Positions 18,254 to 26,604 of a DNA stretch of 62,806 nt are shown piece after piece (positions within the stretch are counted from its first letter, which is position 1; the number at the start of each line of letters is the position of its first letter). The stretch is from UBA8752 sp965657965. GTDB lineage: Bacteria > Bacteroidota > Bacteroidia > Flavobacteriales_D > Sanyastnellaceae. The stretch spans positions 1 to 62,806 of the forward strand of contig CBFHQM010000011.1 of assembly GCA_965657965.1 (NCBI GenBank), written 5' to 3'. The notes below the pieces were generated by a model. The model did not search any database and had not been told where the DNA came from. It saw only the letters and a list, made by a program, of their open reading frames with translations. A program made the translations under genes and the position numbers.

Positions 18254-18855
18254 GCGAAACCACTTACCCCGTCATGGAGGCCTTCGCCACCGTACAGGGT
18301 GAGGGCGCACATTCCGGCACTCCCTGCTGGTTTATCCGTTTGGGCGGATGCGACGTCGGCTGCGTGTGGTGCGATGTCAAGGACAGTTGGGACGTCAATG
18401 CACACCCTCGCCAAACTGTGAAGGAAATGGTGGACGCGGCCACGGAGAGCGGTCGACAAACCGTCGTCGTCACCGGCGGAGAACCTGCCATGCATGACCT
18501 CTCTGCGCTCACTGCAGCATTGAAGGCTGCCGGACTGCAAACCCACATCGAAACCAGTGGCACCCACGCCTTGACCGGAGATTGGGACTGGGTCACCTTG
18601 AGTCCGAAAAAGTTCAAAGCGTGCAGAGAAGACGTTTACCCCGCTGCGCACGAATTGAAAGTGGTGGTGTTTCACCGCAGTGACATGGAATGGGCAGCCA
18701 ACCATGCCAAGCAGGTCAACGACAACTGCGGCCTGTTCCTGCAGCCCGAATGGGACAAGCGAGAAGAGGCCACCTTTTGGATCCTCTCTTGGATTGCCTC
18801 CCGGCCCGGCTGGCGAATCAGCCTACAGACCCACAAGTACATTGGGATTCCCTGA
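18250..18855 (+). CDS. queE: 7-carboxy-7-deazaguanine synthase QueE
   Basis: A radical-SAM enzyme of 201 residues in the queuosine (preQ0) pathway; it converts 6-carboxy-tetrahydropterin to 7-carboxy-7-deazaguanine. VQGEGAHSGTPCWFIRLGGC and the C-x3-C-x2-C cluster ligands C34, C38 and C41 (GGCDVGCVWCD), plus TGGEPAMHDL, are family signatures. The protein ends in LQTHKYIGIP, as usual for the family. It overlaps the rimO end by 4 bases. No queC, queD or queF is in the window, so those steps must be encoded elsewhere. Confidence 0.93.
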   Translation: MSETTYPVMEAFATVQGEGAHSGTPCWFIRLGGCDVGCVWCDVKDSWDVNAHPRQTVKEMVDAATESGRQTVVVTGGEPAMHDLSALTAALKAAGLQTHIETSGTHALTGDWDWVTLSPKKFKACREDVYPAAHELKVVVFHRSDMEWAANHAKQVNDNCGLFLQPEWDKREEATFWILSWIASRPGWRISLQTHKYIGIP

Positions 18856-18861
18856 GAAACC

Positions 18862-19776
18862 TCAGGCAGACAGCCAGTCCACCCCTTCCTCACCCTTCTT
18901 GAGCCAGTCTAACGTCTGAGCCTCTCGGGAACCTGCTTCTGGCTGGTGATTGTAGCTCCAATTCGCTGTGGCCGGCAAACTCATGAGAATGCTCTCTGTT
19001 CGCCCCCCGGAAACCAATCCAAATCGGGTGCCTCGGTCGTGGACCAAGTTGAATTCCACATAGCGCCCCCTGCGCATCCCCTGCCACGCTTTCTCCTCTT
19101 CAGAGGCTGGCCGCTCCACAAATGCTGAAGCGCGCCGCGCATAGATGCCAGAATAAGCCCCCGCCAAATCCACACAAAACGCCAATGCTTTGTCCGCATC
19201 CACACCTCCATCTCGGCCCATGTGATCGAAAAAGATGCCCCCTACCCCTCGTGACTCCCCGCGGTGAGGGCTGTAAAAATATCGGTCTGCCCAAGACTTA
19301 AACTCAGCGTAGTCCGCAACATCATGCGCGTCGCAAATGGCCTTCAAATCCAAGTGAAAGGCCTTGGCTTCGGAGGGGAGAATGTAATGCGGGGTCAGGT
19401 CAATCCCACCGCCAAACCACCACGTTCCATCGTCCAAGGTGAAGTACCGGACATTCATGTGAATGATGGGCACATGCGGATTGTTGGGATGAAGAACACT
19501 GGAAACACCAGTGGCCGCAAAGCGAGTCGCCTCGGTCTGCAACTGCTGCCGAAGTCCGGCACTGACCTCACCACGAACCGCCGAAAAATTAAGCCCCCCT
19601 TTTTCCAAGACGCGCCCTCCAGTAAACACCCGAGTATCCCCACCGCCTCCACCAGACCTATCCCACAGATCGCGCGTTACAGTCAATGCGCCATCGAAAG
19701 ACGCAATGGAGGCCACTTGTTCGTCTTGTACCGCTTGAAACGCCTTTTCTACGTGGCCGAGGAAATCCAAATTCAT
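18862..19776 (-). CDS. hemF: Oxygen-dependent coproporphyrinogen III oxidase HemF
   Basis: A 304-residue cytoplasmic heme-synthesis enzyme that oxidatively decarboxylates coproporphyrinogen III to protoporphyrinogen IX using oxygen. Clear motifs: GGGGDTRVFTGG, FAATGVSSVLHP, PHVPIIHMNVRYF, WWFGGGIDLTPHY, RGESRGVGGIFFDHM, and near the end GGRTESILMSLPATANW. The length is normal. It is last in an operon behind guaA and the LysM gene, overlapping the latter by 4 bases. Its stop faces queE at 6 bases, with a small CCTGAG/CTCAGG hairpin but no T tract. Confidence 0.96.
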   Translation of the reverse strand: MNLDFLGHVEKAFQAVQDEQVASIASFDGALTVTRDLWDRSGGGGGDTRVFTGGRVLEKGGLNFSAVRGEVSAGLRQQLQTEATRFAATGVSSVLHPNNPHVPIIHMNVRYFTLDDGTWWFGGGIDLTPHYILPSEAKAFHLDLKAICDAHDVADYAEFKSWADRYFYSPHRGESRGVGGIFFDHMGRDGGVDADKALAFCVDLAGAYSGIYARRASAFVERPASEEEKAWQGMRRGRYVEFNLVHDRGTRFGLVSGGRTESILMSLPATANWSYNHQPEAGSREAQTLDWLKKGEEGVDWLSA

Positions 19777-21395
19777 CGTTTAGGATTGGGAATGGACGGG
19801 GAAGCTAATTCGCCAGCGTTCGGCGAAACATGACCTAGGGCATTCAGTTGCACCCACTGCCAGCTTTCTTGACGCATCAACCGCACATGTTGATTTGCCA
19901 GGCCCGAAACAGGACCAAAGTGCGCATTCCAGTTGAATTCGTAGCGAAGGCCACCCCCCATTCCACGGGGTCGAATCAGAAGCTCTCCAGTGGCCAGTCG
20001 CGCGGCCCACTGCCGCCCATGTCCAGCAGTCCACCCCATGACCTCCCGCATCAAATCATGGGCCAGCCAAGCATACTTGCCCACAGCATCGCCGCGCAGC
20101 ATGGCCATTCTTCTTTCCAATTCATGGCCCGCACTGTCGGACAGCATTTCCCCAGCCACCGAGTCTGGCCGTGCACCACCACCATCCACGACGGTCAACT
20201 TCACACGTTCGCAAAACGAAGGGTCGAGAAACTCAAAGTCGCGCCAACTGCCATCCGCGTAAAGCAAGAAATCCATGGTGTCTCCCAATTGAATTTCGGT
20301 CTGCAAGACTCCAGCCAGTGAGCGACTGGCCGCGCCCCCGGGCGCCACAAGAATGTTCCGACGGACATCGCTGAGCGAATCTCTTAGCGCACCCAAACCG
20401 CGGGCCGTGACTTCGACCTCGACAAACGAAGAAACACTGTCCTTTGCCGCTTCTTTCCAAGCTGCGCGGAATCCTTCTTCGGCATTGAGATTACGAATGT
20501 TGCCCGTGGTCAACATCATGACCCGCTCTCCCGGGTGCAGCGACACAACGTGATCAGCCAACACGGCCATTCGGCTCTGCGGAGAAGAAAACGGGAAAAG
20601 TCGACCTGGAACGTCCTGCACCATGGAGGCGCCCAAGTCGGTGAGCATCAGGTGAACCGCACCTTCCACTTCGGCCCAATCTCCCACTTCTTTAAAGGCA
20701 GGTCGACGCAACGGTCCGACCAACACATCCGCCGGCTGACCTTGAAACAGAATGTCTTCCGGGGTGAACTTTAAGCTTCCCGCAGTGTCGCGCCCAGAAT
20801 CCAAAAAACGCACGTCCCAGTGGCCACCTAGCCAACGGCCAGTATCCATAGCGAGGCGAATCCCAGCGGCACAATCCAAAGCAATGTCCCTGAGTCGGAG
20901 GGCTTGTCTACTCAGGCTGTCTTCGCCTGCAGAAAACGGCAGCATCACTGCAACATGCAACGTGTCCGATGGCCAAGTCGGTGGGACCGGCCGACCGCGC
21001 GGAATAGGCTCTCCATCCGTCTGGATTTCGCGCACCCGCTCCTTTGAGATGAGACGTGGATCCACTTCGGTTGGGGCGACCAACACCCCTTCGGCCGACG
21101 CACCCTCCTCTTCTTCGGACGTCCTGATCTCGGGAGGCGTGGCGACGCTTGGCGCTTGTTCTTCAATTGACGCAGCAGCAGGAAGCACAAGAACATCCCC
21201 TTTTCGAATGCCGGATTCCGCCCATGGATTGAGCTCAAACAAGCGATTCAGGTCCACCCTGTGCTGTTTGGCAATGCCGTAGGGGGTCTCTTTTCGCAGT
21301 ACAGTGTGCGTCCGCGAGGGCTGAGCCCACAGCGCCGCAGTCCAAAAGCCCATGAGGCACAGCCCCAGTTTTACCGTCAATTTGATCACTCCCAT
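19773..21395 (-). CDS. LysM plus type 1 periplasmic ligand-binding-like protein
   Basis: A 540-residue exported protein. It has a signal peptide (about 1-24, ending LWAQ), then one LysM peptidoglycan-binding module (about 29-73; THTVLRKETPYGIAKQH and GDVLVLP). After an acidic linker, from about 148 comes a domain resembling the amino-acid-binding fold of ABC transporter receptors (LHVAVMLPFSAGEDS, then alternating beta/alpha pattern). No membrane anchor is seen, so it is probably held on the cell wall in the periplasm. It starts inside the last 10 bases of guaA and ends 4 bases into hemF, which implies one transcript. A cell-wall-related or ligand-sensing function, LpoA-like, is possible, but nothing in the sequence fixes it. 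Confidence 0.8.
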   Translation of the reverse strand: MGVIKLTVKLGLCLMGFWTAALWAQPSRTHTVLRKETPYGIAKQHRVDLNRLFELNPWAESGIRKGDVLVLPAAASIEEQAPSVATPPEIRTSEEEEGASAEGVLVAPTEVDPRLISKERVREIQTDGEPIPRGRPVPPTWPSDTLHVAVMLPFSAGEDSLSRQALRLRDIALDCAAGIRLAMDTGRWLGGHWDVRFLDSGRDTAGSLKFTPEDILFQGQPADVLVGPLRRPAFKEVGDWAEVEGAVHLMLTDLGASMVQDVPGRLFPFSSPQSRMAVLADHVVSLHPGERVMMLTTGNIRNLNAEEGFRAAWKEAAKDSVSSFVEVEVTARGLGALRDSLSDVRRNILVAPGGAASRSLAGVLQTEIQLGDTMDFLLYADGSWRDFEFLDPSFCERVKLTVVDGGGARPDSVAGEMLSDSAGHELERRMAMLRGDAVGKYAWLAHDLMREVMGWTAGHGRQWAARLATGELLIRPRGMGGGLRYEFNWNAHFGPVSGLANQHVRLMRQESWQWVQLNALGHVSPNAGELASPSIPNPKR

Positions 21396-22948
21396 TCGAT
21401 GGTGGCCGGCGGCTTGGAGCTAATGTCGTAGACGACCCGGTTGATGCCCCGAACCTTGTTGATGATCGCGTTGGATACCTCTGCGAGGAAAGCATGGGGG
21501 AAATCCACCCAGTCTGCCGTCATGCCGTCGGTGGAGCTCACCGCACGAAGGGCAACAGCTTGCTCGTAAGTGCGCTCATCGCCCATCACTCCCACGCTTT
21601 GCACAGGCAGCAAAATTGTACCTGCTTGCCACACGCGGTCATAATGCCCATGTTCTCGCAGCTTGTCAATCCAAATGCGATCGGCATTTTGCAGCAACTC
21701 TACCTTTTCTGCAGTCACTTCTCCGAGGATGCGAATGCCCAAACCAGGGCCAGGGAATGGATGCCTTCCAAGCAACCCTGCATCGATGCCCATTTGGCGC
21801 CCCACCCGACGCACCTCATCCTTGAACAACATCCTCAAAGGCTCCACCACTTCCAACTTCATAAAGTCAGGCAAGCCGCCCACATTGTGATGGGACTTGA
21901 TGGTTGCGCTCGGACCTCCTGTGGCCGAGACACTCTCAATGACATCGGGGTAAATCGTGCCCTGACCCAACCATTTTACATCGTCCAAAAGCCCACTCTC
22001 TTCGTCGAAGACATCAATGAACGTGGCTCCGATGGCCTTCCGCTTGCCTTCTGGGTCCGACACCCCAGCCAAAGCCGCATAGAAGCGATCGGCCGACTGC
22101 ACACCCTTGACATTGAGCCCCATGCCCTCGTACCCCTTCAACACCTCCTCGTATTCGTGCTTTCGCAACAAGCCATTGTCCACGAAAATGCAGTACAAGC
22201 GGTCCCCGATGGCCCGATGAAGCAACATGGCCGCTACGCTCGAGTCGACGCCGCCGCTCAATCCAAGCACCACGCGGTCTTGCCCCAGCTGCTGCTTCAG
22301 GTCTGAGATGGTGGTGTCAACAAAATGGGCCGGCGTCCAATCCGCAGCGCAGCCGCAAATGGTGTGCACGAAGTTCCGGAGCAGCGTCAAGCCCTCCTCG
22401 CTGTGGTACACTTCCGGATGAAACTGTATGCCCCAAGTCGGCTCACCTTCAAAGGAGAATCCAGCGAAGGCCACATCCGAAGTCGAACAGGTAATCTTGG
22501 TGCGACTTCCTGCCCCCTGAATGGTGTCCCCATGGCTCATCCAAACAGCCTTGCCCTCGGTCATTCCTGCAAAAAGAGCGTCTTCAGTGTCAATCTTCGT
22601 CAAGTGTGCCCGTCCATATTCCCGACTGTCACTGGCCTCAACAGACCCTCCGGCATCGTGTGCGAGCCATTGCGCACCAAAGCACACACCCAACACGGGC
22701 CATTGGCCACGAATGCCGCTTAAATCTGGCGAGGGTGCTTGAGCATCGCGCACGCTGAATGGACTCCCCGACAAAATGACGCCCTTCCAACGACGGCCCT
22801 GCGGGTCGTCTTCTGGTGCGGTCTCCAACAATGCGCGCCAATCGCCGTTCCACGGCTTGATTTCGGCAAAGGTGTTGAGCTCCCGCACGCGCCGTGCAAT
22901 AAGCTGTGTGTATTGAGATCCGAAGTCGAGAATGAGTATACTGTCCAT
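21386..22948 (-). CDS. guaA: GMP synthase (glutamine-hydrolysing)
   Basis: A 520-residue enzyme that aminates XMP to GMP. The class I glutaminase domain has nucleophile C89 (GVCFGAQ) and H177/E179 (QFHPEV). The ATP pyrophosphatase domain has the P-loop LSGGVDSS (230-237). The dimerisation domain ends with the typical SSKPPATIEWE. A TAATTTCG box on the reverse strand (22967-22974) lies 18 bases before the ATG. First gene of the guaA-LysM-hemF operon. Confidence 0.97.
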   Translation of the reverse strand: MDSILILDFGSQYTQLIARRVRELNTFAEIKPWNGDWRALLETAPEDDPQGRRWKGVILSGSPFSVRDAQAPSPDLSGIRGQWPVLGVCFGAQWLAHDAGGSVEASDSREYGRAHLTKIDTEDALFAGMTEGKAVWMSHGDTIQGAGSRTKITCSTSDVAFAGFSFEGEPTWGIQFHPEVYHSEEGLTLLRNFVHTICGCAADWTPAHFVDTTISDLKQQLGQDRVVLGLSGGVDSSVAAMLLHRAIGDRLYCIFVDNGLLRKHEYEEVLKGYEGMGLNVKGVQSADRFYAALAGVSDPEGKRKAIGATFIDVFDEESGLLDDVKWLGQGTIYPDVIESVSATGGPSATIKSHHNVGGLPDFMKLEVVEPLRMLFKDEVRRVGRQMGIDAGLLGRHPFPGPGLGIRILGEVTAEKVELLQNADRIWIDKLREHGHYDRVWQAGTILLPVQSVGVMGDERTYEQAVALRAVSSTDGMTADWVDFPHAFLAEVSNAIINKVRGINRVVYDISSKPPATIEWE

Positions 22949-22966
22949 GCTGCCGCGATGAGCTGC

Positions 22967-22974
22967 CGAAATTA
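22967..22974 (-). promoter_or_regulatory. TAATTTCG box upstream of guaA
   Basis: A seven-of-eight match to TAnnTTTG on the reverse strand, 18 bases before the guaA ATG. It lies in the short divergent region shared with maf. Confidence 0.4.
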
Positions 22975-23037
22975 CGCGTGAGGCAAGCAGCTTTTACGTG
23001 AACGCATCCCCGCTTCATGTGTTGTTTTGCACCGACG

Positions 23038-23676
23038 ATGAACGATTCCATGCACATTCTTCCCAAAACGCCATCGGCGCTGCCCCTTCTTCCCCATCTG
23101 AATGGACGAAAATTGATACTGGCCAGCGCCTCGCCTCGAAGAAAACAACTGCTGTCCATGTTGGGCATTCCGTTTGACATGCGGCCGCTGGACGTGGAAG
23201 AGGTGTATTCGCAGCAACTTCAAGGTGCAGAAATCCCAAGGTTCTTGAGTGAACTCAAGGCCAAGGCGGGTGCCCCCCAACTGAACGCCGAGGACATTTT
23301 GATCACGAGCGATACCGTTGTCCAGTTGAACGGCACTACCCTGGGAAAACCCAAAACGCACGAGGAAGCCGTGGACATGATCTTGACTCTATCGGGCAAA
23401 ACGCACCAAGTGGTTACGGCATTTACCATGGTCGATGGACGCACACCCTCCGATTTTTTTACGGATCACGACACCGTCGACGTGTCCTTTGTACACCTTA
23501 ACGAAGATTTTGCCAATCATTACGTCAAATTCCACAAGCCATTCGACAAGGCTGGCGGCTATGGAGCGCAAGATTTGATCGGCGCCTGTGCCATTCATTC
23601 CCTCAGAGGGAGTTATTACACCGTCATGGGACTTCCAATGCATAAAATTTTTCAAAGACTGCAAAGCCAAGAATGA
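23038..23676 (+). CDS. maf: Maf-family nucleoside triphosphate pyrophosphatase
   Basis: A predicted cytosolic house-cleaning enzyme that hydrolyses non-canonical or dTTP/UTP-type nucleotides to the monophosphate and pyrophosphate. Family signatures: LILASASPRRKQLLSMLG near residue 25, ITSDTVVQLNG, GKPKTHEEA and KAGGYGAQD. ATG 23038 (212 residues) is preferred to the ATG at 23017, because a TTGTTTTG box (23022-23029) lies between them and family members start close to the SASPRR motif. Divergent from guaA. Confidence 0.92.
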   Translation: MNDSMHILPKTPSALPLLPHLNGRKLILASASPRRKQLLSMLGIPFDMRPLDVEEVYSQQLQGAEIPRFLSELKAKAGAPQLNAEDILITSDTVVQLNGTTLGKPKTHEEAVDMILTLSGKTHQVVTAFTMVDGRTPSDFFTDHDTVDVSFVHLNEDFANHYVKFHKPFDKAGGYGAQDLIGACAIHSLRGSYYTVMGLPMHKIFQRLQSQE

Positions 23677-23729
23677 CGGGGCATCCCAAGCCTTCAAGAG
23701 TTATTTCGTTCACTTTTTTTGCAATTTTC

Positions 23730-23758
23730 TTGAACAAGACTCCGGTGCATCGGTTTTG
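23730..23758 (+). promoter_or_regulatory. Possible proteorhodopsin promoter
   Basis: A TTG at 23730-23732 and CGGTTTTG at 23751-23758 are 18 bases apart, resembling the Bacteroidota -33/-7 pair, although the TA of the -7 box is missing. It lies about 38 bases before ATG 23797. The A/T-rich run just upstream (23713-23729) is unlike its surroundings. Confidence 0.35.
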
Positions 23759-23796
23759 CTGTGTACGTTGAACACGTTCAAAACCATACACAACAA

Positions 23797-24543
23797 ATGA
23801 ACCTTTCTTTAATTCTAGCTGATGCTTCTCTCTTCATGAGTGAGCACTTTGACAACCTGACGAGCTTTACGTTTTTCGTGGGTTGCATGGCCATGATGGC
23901 CGCATCTGTATTCTTCTTCCTCGAAATGGGAAGCGTTGACAAGAAATGGAGAACGTCGCTCTTGATCAGTGGCATCATCACCTTCATTGCTTTCGTGCAC
24001 TACTACTACATGCGCGATTACTATTTGGCAACCGGAGACAGCCCCATTGCGTTCCGCTATGTGGACTGGACATTGACGGTTCCACTGATGTGCGTGGAAT
24101 TCTATTTGATCACCAAAAAAGCGGGTGGCACCATGGGTCTCATGTGGAAGCTGATTTTCGCTTCTGTGATCATGCTGGTTACCGGATACTGGGGTGAGGC
24201 GCTCGACCAGAGCAATGCTTGGCTTTGGGGTCTTTTCTCCGGCATTGCTTATTTCTACATTGTCTACCTCGTCTGGTTTGGTGAGGTAAAGCAGTTGGCA
24301 GCCAACGCTGGCGGAGCCGTAGCTGAAGCCAACAAGTGGCTCGGTTGGTTCGTACTGGCTGGATGGGCGATTTACCCCATTGGCTACATGGCCGGAACCG
24401 GTGATTTCGGTGGCGGACAATGGTATCAAGGTCTTTTCAACCTCGATATGGACGTGATCTACAACATTGGTGATGCGATCAACAAGATTGGATTCGGTCT
24501 CGTGATTTACGCTTTGGCCATCAAGGACAGCGCGAAAGGATAA
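23797..24543 (+). CDS. Proteorhodopsin (green-type light-driven proton pump)
   Basis: A 248-residue, seven-helix retinal protein of the inner membrane. Helix C has the outward-proton-pump set D90 (acceptor), T94 and E101 (donor), spaced as in RYVDWTLTVPLMCVEF. H68 matches the conserved helix B histidine that partners the acceptor. K230 in helix G (DAINKIGFGL) binds retinal. The tuning residue is M98 (position 105 of reference proteorhodopsin), as in other flavobacterial green-absorbing forms. It is not the NQ sodium or chloride pump type. ATG 23797 is chosen over an in-frame GTG at 23761, which would add a non-membrane leader. It is followed by a terminator and by blh, which supplies its chromophore. 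Confidence 0.97.
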   Translation: MNLSLILADASLFMSEHFDNLTSFTFFVGCMAMMAASVFFFLEMGSVDKKWRTSLLISGIITFIAFVHYYYMRDYYLATGDSPIAFRYVDWTLTVPLMCVEFYLITKKAGGTMGLMWKLIFASVIMLVTGYWGEALDQSNAWLWGLFSGIAYFYIVYLVWFGEVKQLAANAGGAVAEANKWLGWFVLAGWAIYPIGYMAGTGDFGGGQWYQGLFNLDMDVIYNIGDAINKIGFGLVIYALAIKDSAKG

Positions 24544-24572
24544 TCCCCTTCGAATCTGAAACAAGGAAATTT

Positions 24573-24606
24573 GGGCCCACTCCTTTTCGGGGGTGGGCCT
24601 TTCCTT
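24573..24606 (+). terminator. Terminator between proteorhodopsin and blh
   Basis: GGCCCAC (24574-24580) pairs with GTGGGCC (24593-24599) and is followed by TTTCCTTT. It ends only a few bases before the blh start, and its tail overlaps the TTCCTTTG box. Confidence 0.75.
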
Positions 24607-24612
24607 TGCCCC

Positions 24613-25518
24613 ATGTTTGGCCCCACTGCTTTTACCCACCCACAACGCATTCGCCGTTTCTCGCTGGCCTTGATTCTGGTGGGCGCCGGACTGTCCTTAG
24701 GCCTAGGGCAGTGGCTGCCCGAATGGCAGTGGCCTTTCGCCGCCTTCCTGATTGGCACCGTCGGCATCCAGCACGGAGCATTGGACCACATTCTTCATGC
24801 CCACATGCATGGCGACCCCGAAGGTCCCCTGCGACAGTCTTTTGCACTCCCTTACATCGCAGGAATTGGCGGGGCATGGGCCGCCTTCGAATGGGCACCT
24901 TCGGTCATGCTCGGCTTGTTCCTGCTGGCCAGTGCCTACCACTTTGGGATGTCACACCTCAGGGTGGACATGAGCCGCCACAAGACGTCCGCCAAAGGCG
25001 AGAACGCACTGGCGGGCACCTTGATCGGGCTCGCGCTGATTGCACCGCTCGTGCTCCGCCCCGATGCCCTCGACGTCTTGAGTGGGTTTGGTTGGGACAT
25101 CCAATTGCACGGTCGCGCCCAATGGCAACCACTCCAAGTGGCAACAGGCTGCGCTGCCTTTCTAACGCTCGTGCTTCATCGCGAAATCAAATCTGGCTGG
25201 CTGCCCCTTTCGGGAGTGCTTCTCGCATGGGTTGTTCCCGACTTGCTGCTCGCCTTTGCCCTCTACTTCGTTTTGGGCCATGCCCGCGAAGCCTTTTGGG
25301 ATGAATTCAAAAACAGGCAATCGCTCGACGTTCGATTTTGGAGCCTCTACCGAAGAAGCCTTCCTCTTTCCATCGCCTTCGCGGGCATGGCGGGGGTGGT
25401 GTTTTGGCTCACAAACACAAACGTCCTCTCCGAGCGCGCTGCACTCAGCTTTTTGCTTGCAGGGACATTGCCCCACATTGCCGTCATCGAAGGCTGGGTG
25501 ACCGCAAGAACACGCTAA
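24613..25518 (+). CDS. blh: Beta-carotene 15,15'-oxygenase, Brp/Blh family
   Basis: A 301-residue integral membrane enzyme that splits beta-carotene into two retinals. Family motifs with likely iron-binding histidines: GIQHGALDH (51-59), SAYHFG (107-112), GHAREAFWDEF (about 231) and TLPH near the end. Several hydrophobic helices span the length. ATG 24613 is preferred because the upstream ATG at 24571 would put the terminator stem inside the gene; TTCCTTTG (24601-24608) lies four bases before it. It sits directly downstream of proteorhodopsin. Carotenoid genes (crtEBIY) are not in the window. It converges with selD, with 22 bases between the stops. Confidence 0.95.
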   Translation: MFGPTAFTHPQRIRRFSLALILVGAGLSLGLGQWLPEWQWPFAAFLIGTVGIQHGALDHILHAHMHGDPEGPLRQSFALPYIAGIGGAWAAFEWAPSVMLGLFLLASAYHFGMSHLRVDMSRHKTSAKGENALAGTLIGLALIAPLVLRPDALDVLSGFGWDIQLHGRAQWQPLQVATGCAAFLTLVLHREIKSGWLPLSGVLLAWVVPDLLLAFALYFVLGHAREAFWDEFKNRQSLDVRFWSLYRRSLPLSIAFAGMAGVVFWLTNTNVLSERAALSFLLAGTLPHIAVIEGWVTARTR

Positions 25519-25540
25519 GTCACTCTGCCCGCTCTTGGCC

Positions 25541-26590
25541 TTAAACCAACCGAAGTTGCCCCGCTGATCCCGCCACGACCTTGCCAATGGCTGTGGCCCT
25601 CCCTCCGTCGGCCAATAAGGCCGCTTCCACAGCTCGCGCCGCTTCTGGCGCTGCACTGACCAGCAGGCCGCCACTCGTCTGGGGGTCACAGAGCAGGTCC
25701 TTTTCAAAGTCCGACGCACCATCCAAAATCAAGTCCTTGCCGTAGCTCGCAAAGTTCCTTCGGGTCCCCCCCGGAACACAACCTGATGCGTGATAACCCT
25801 CGAGCGCTGCGCGATCCAACGTTGGCAGCGCCTTGCCATTCACCACAAGTTCCACACCCGTCGCACGCGCCATTTCCAAGCCATGTCCGGCCAATCCAAA
25901 ACCGGTGACATCGGTCATGGCGTGCACCCCCTCAATTTGGCCCAAAACAGCGCCAACTTTATTCAGGTGCATCATGTTCGCCTCCGCCAGAGCAAGGTGT
26001 TCGGAACGCACAACGCCCTTCTTCTGAGCCGTGGTGACCATGCCCACCCCCAAAGGTTTGGACAGGTAGAGCACGTCGCCAACTTCGGCCCCGCCGTTGC
26101 GCTTGAGCTGATTCAAATCCACCCTGCCCGTGACGGCAAGGCCGAAAATGGGCTCCGGAGAGTCAATGCTGTGTCCCCCCGCGAGGGGAATGCCCGCTTC
26201 GGCACAAATGGAACGTCCTCCCTCGAGAACCCGGCCTGCCACCTCGGGCGCCAGCTTATCGATGGGCCAACCCAAGATGGCGATGGCCATTAAAGGCTGA
26301 CCGCCCATGGCATAGATGTCGCTGATGGCATTGGCCGCTGCAATGCGACCAAAGGCATGCGGATCGTCCACGATGGGCATAAAAAAGTCGGTAGTCGACA
26401 CAGCCGCAGTGCCATCTCCCAAGTCATAGACTGCCGCATCGTCTCGTGCGCCATGACCAACAACCAAGCGAGGGTCTTCGGCTTGCTCGCCCAATTGGCC
26501 CAATATCTGATCCAACACCCCGGGGGCGATTTTACACCCACATCCCGCGCCGTGGCTAAACTGGGTCAACTTCACTTGTGCCTTCTCCAT
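25541..26590 (-). CDS. selD: Selenide, water dikinase SelD
   Basis: A 349-residue enzyme that makes selenophosphate from selenide and ATP. The N-terminal active site is HGAGCGCK with cysteine at C17 (not selenocysteine) and K20. VVGHGARDDAAVYDLG and the AIR-synthase-type core (TTDFFMPIVDD, AISDIYAMGG, DVTGFGLAGH) follow. It is 14 bases downstream of mnmH, so selenophosphate here most likely serves tRNA 2-selenouridine. Reverse-strand CACCTTTG lies four bases before the ATG and could give a second, internal start. Confidence 0.96.
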   Translation of the reverse strand: MEKAQVKLTQFSHGAGCGCKIAPGVLDQILGQLGEQAEDPRLVVGHGARDDAAVYDLGDGTAAVSTTDFFMPIVDDPHAFGRIAAANAISDIYAMGGQPLMAIAILGWPIDKLAPEVAGRVLEGGRSICAEAGIPLAGGHSIDSPEPIFGLAVTGRVDLNQLKRNGGAEVGDVLYLSKPLGVGMVTTAQKKGVVRSEHLALAEANMMHLNKVGAVLGQIEGVHAMTDVTGFGLAGHGLEMARATGVELVVNGKALPTLDRAALEGYHASGCVPGGTRRNFASYGKDLILDGASDFEKDLLCDPQTSGGLLVSAAPEAARAVEAALLADGGRATAIGKVVAGSAGQLRLV

Positions 26591-26604
26591 GGCACAAAGG
26601 TGGG

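Noticed and set aside
18851..18866. CCTGAG/CTCAGG hairpin between queE and hemF
   Set aside because: The stem is short and lacks a T tract; it may be chance, so it is not listed as a terminator.
23761..23796. GTG start 36 bases upstream of the proteorhodopsin ATG
   Set aside because: It would add a hydrophilic leader and lies next to the putative promoter box.
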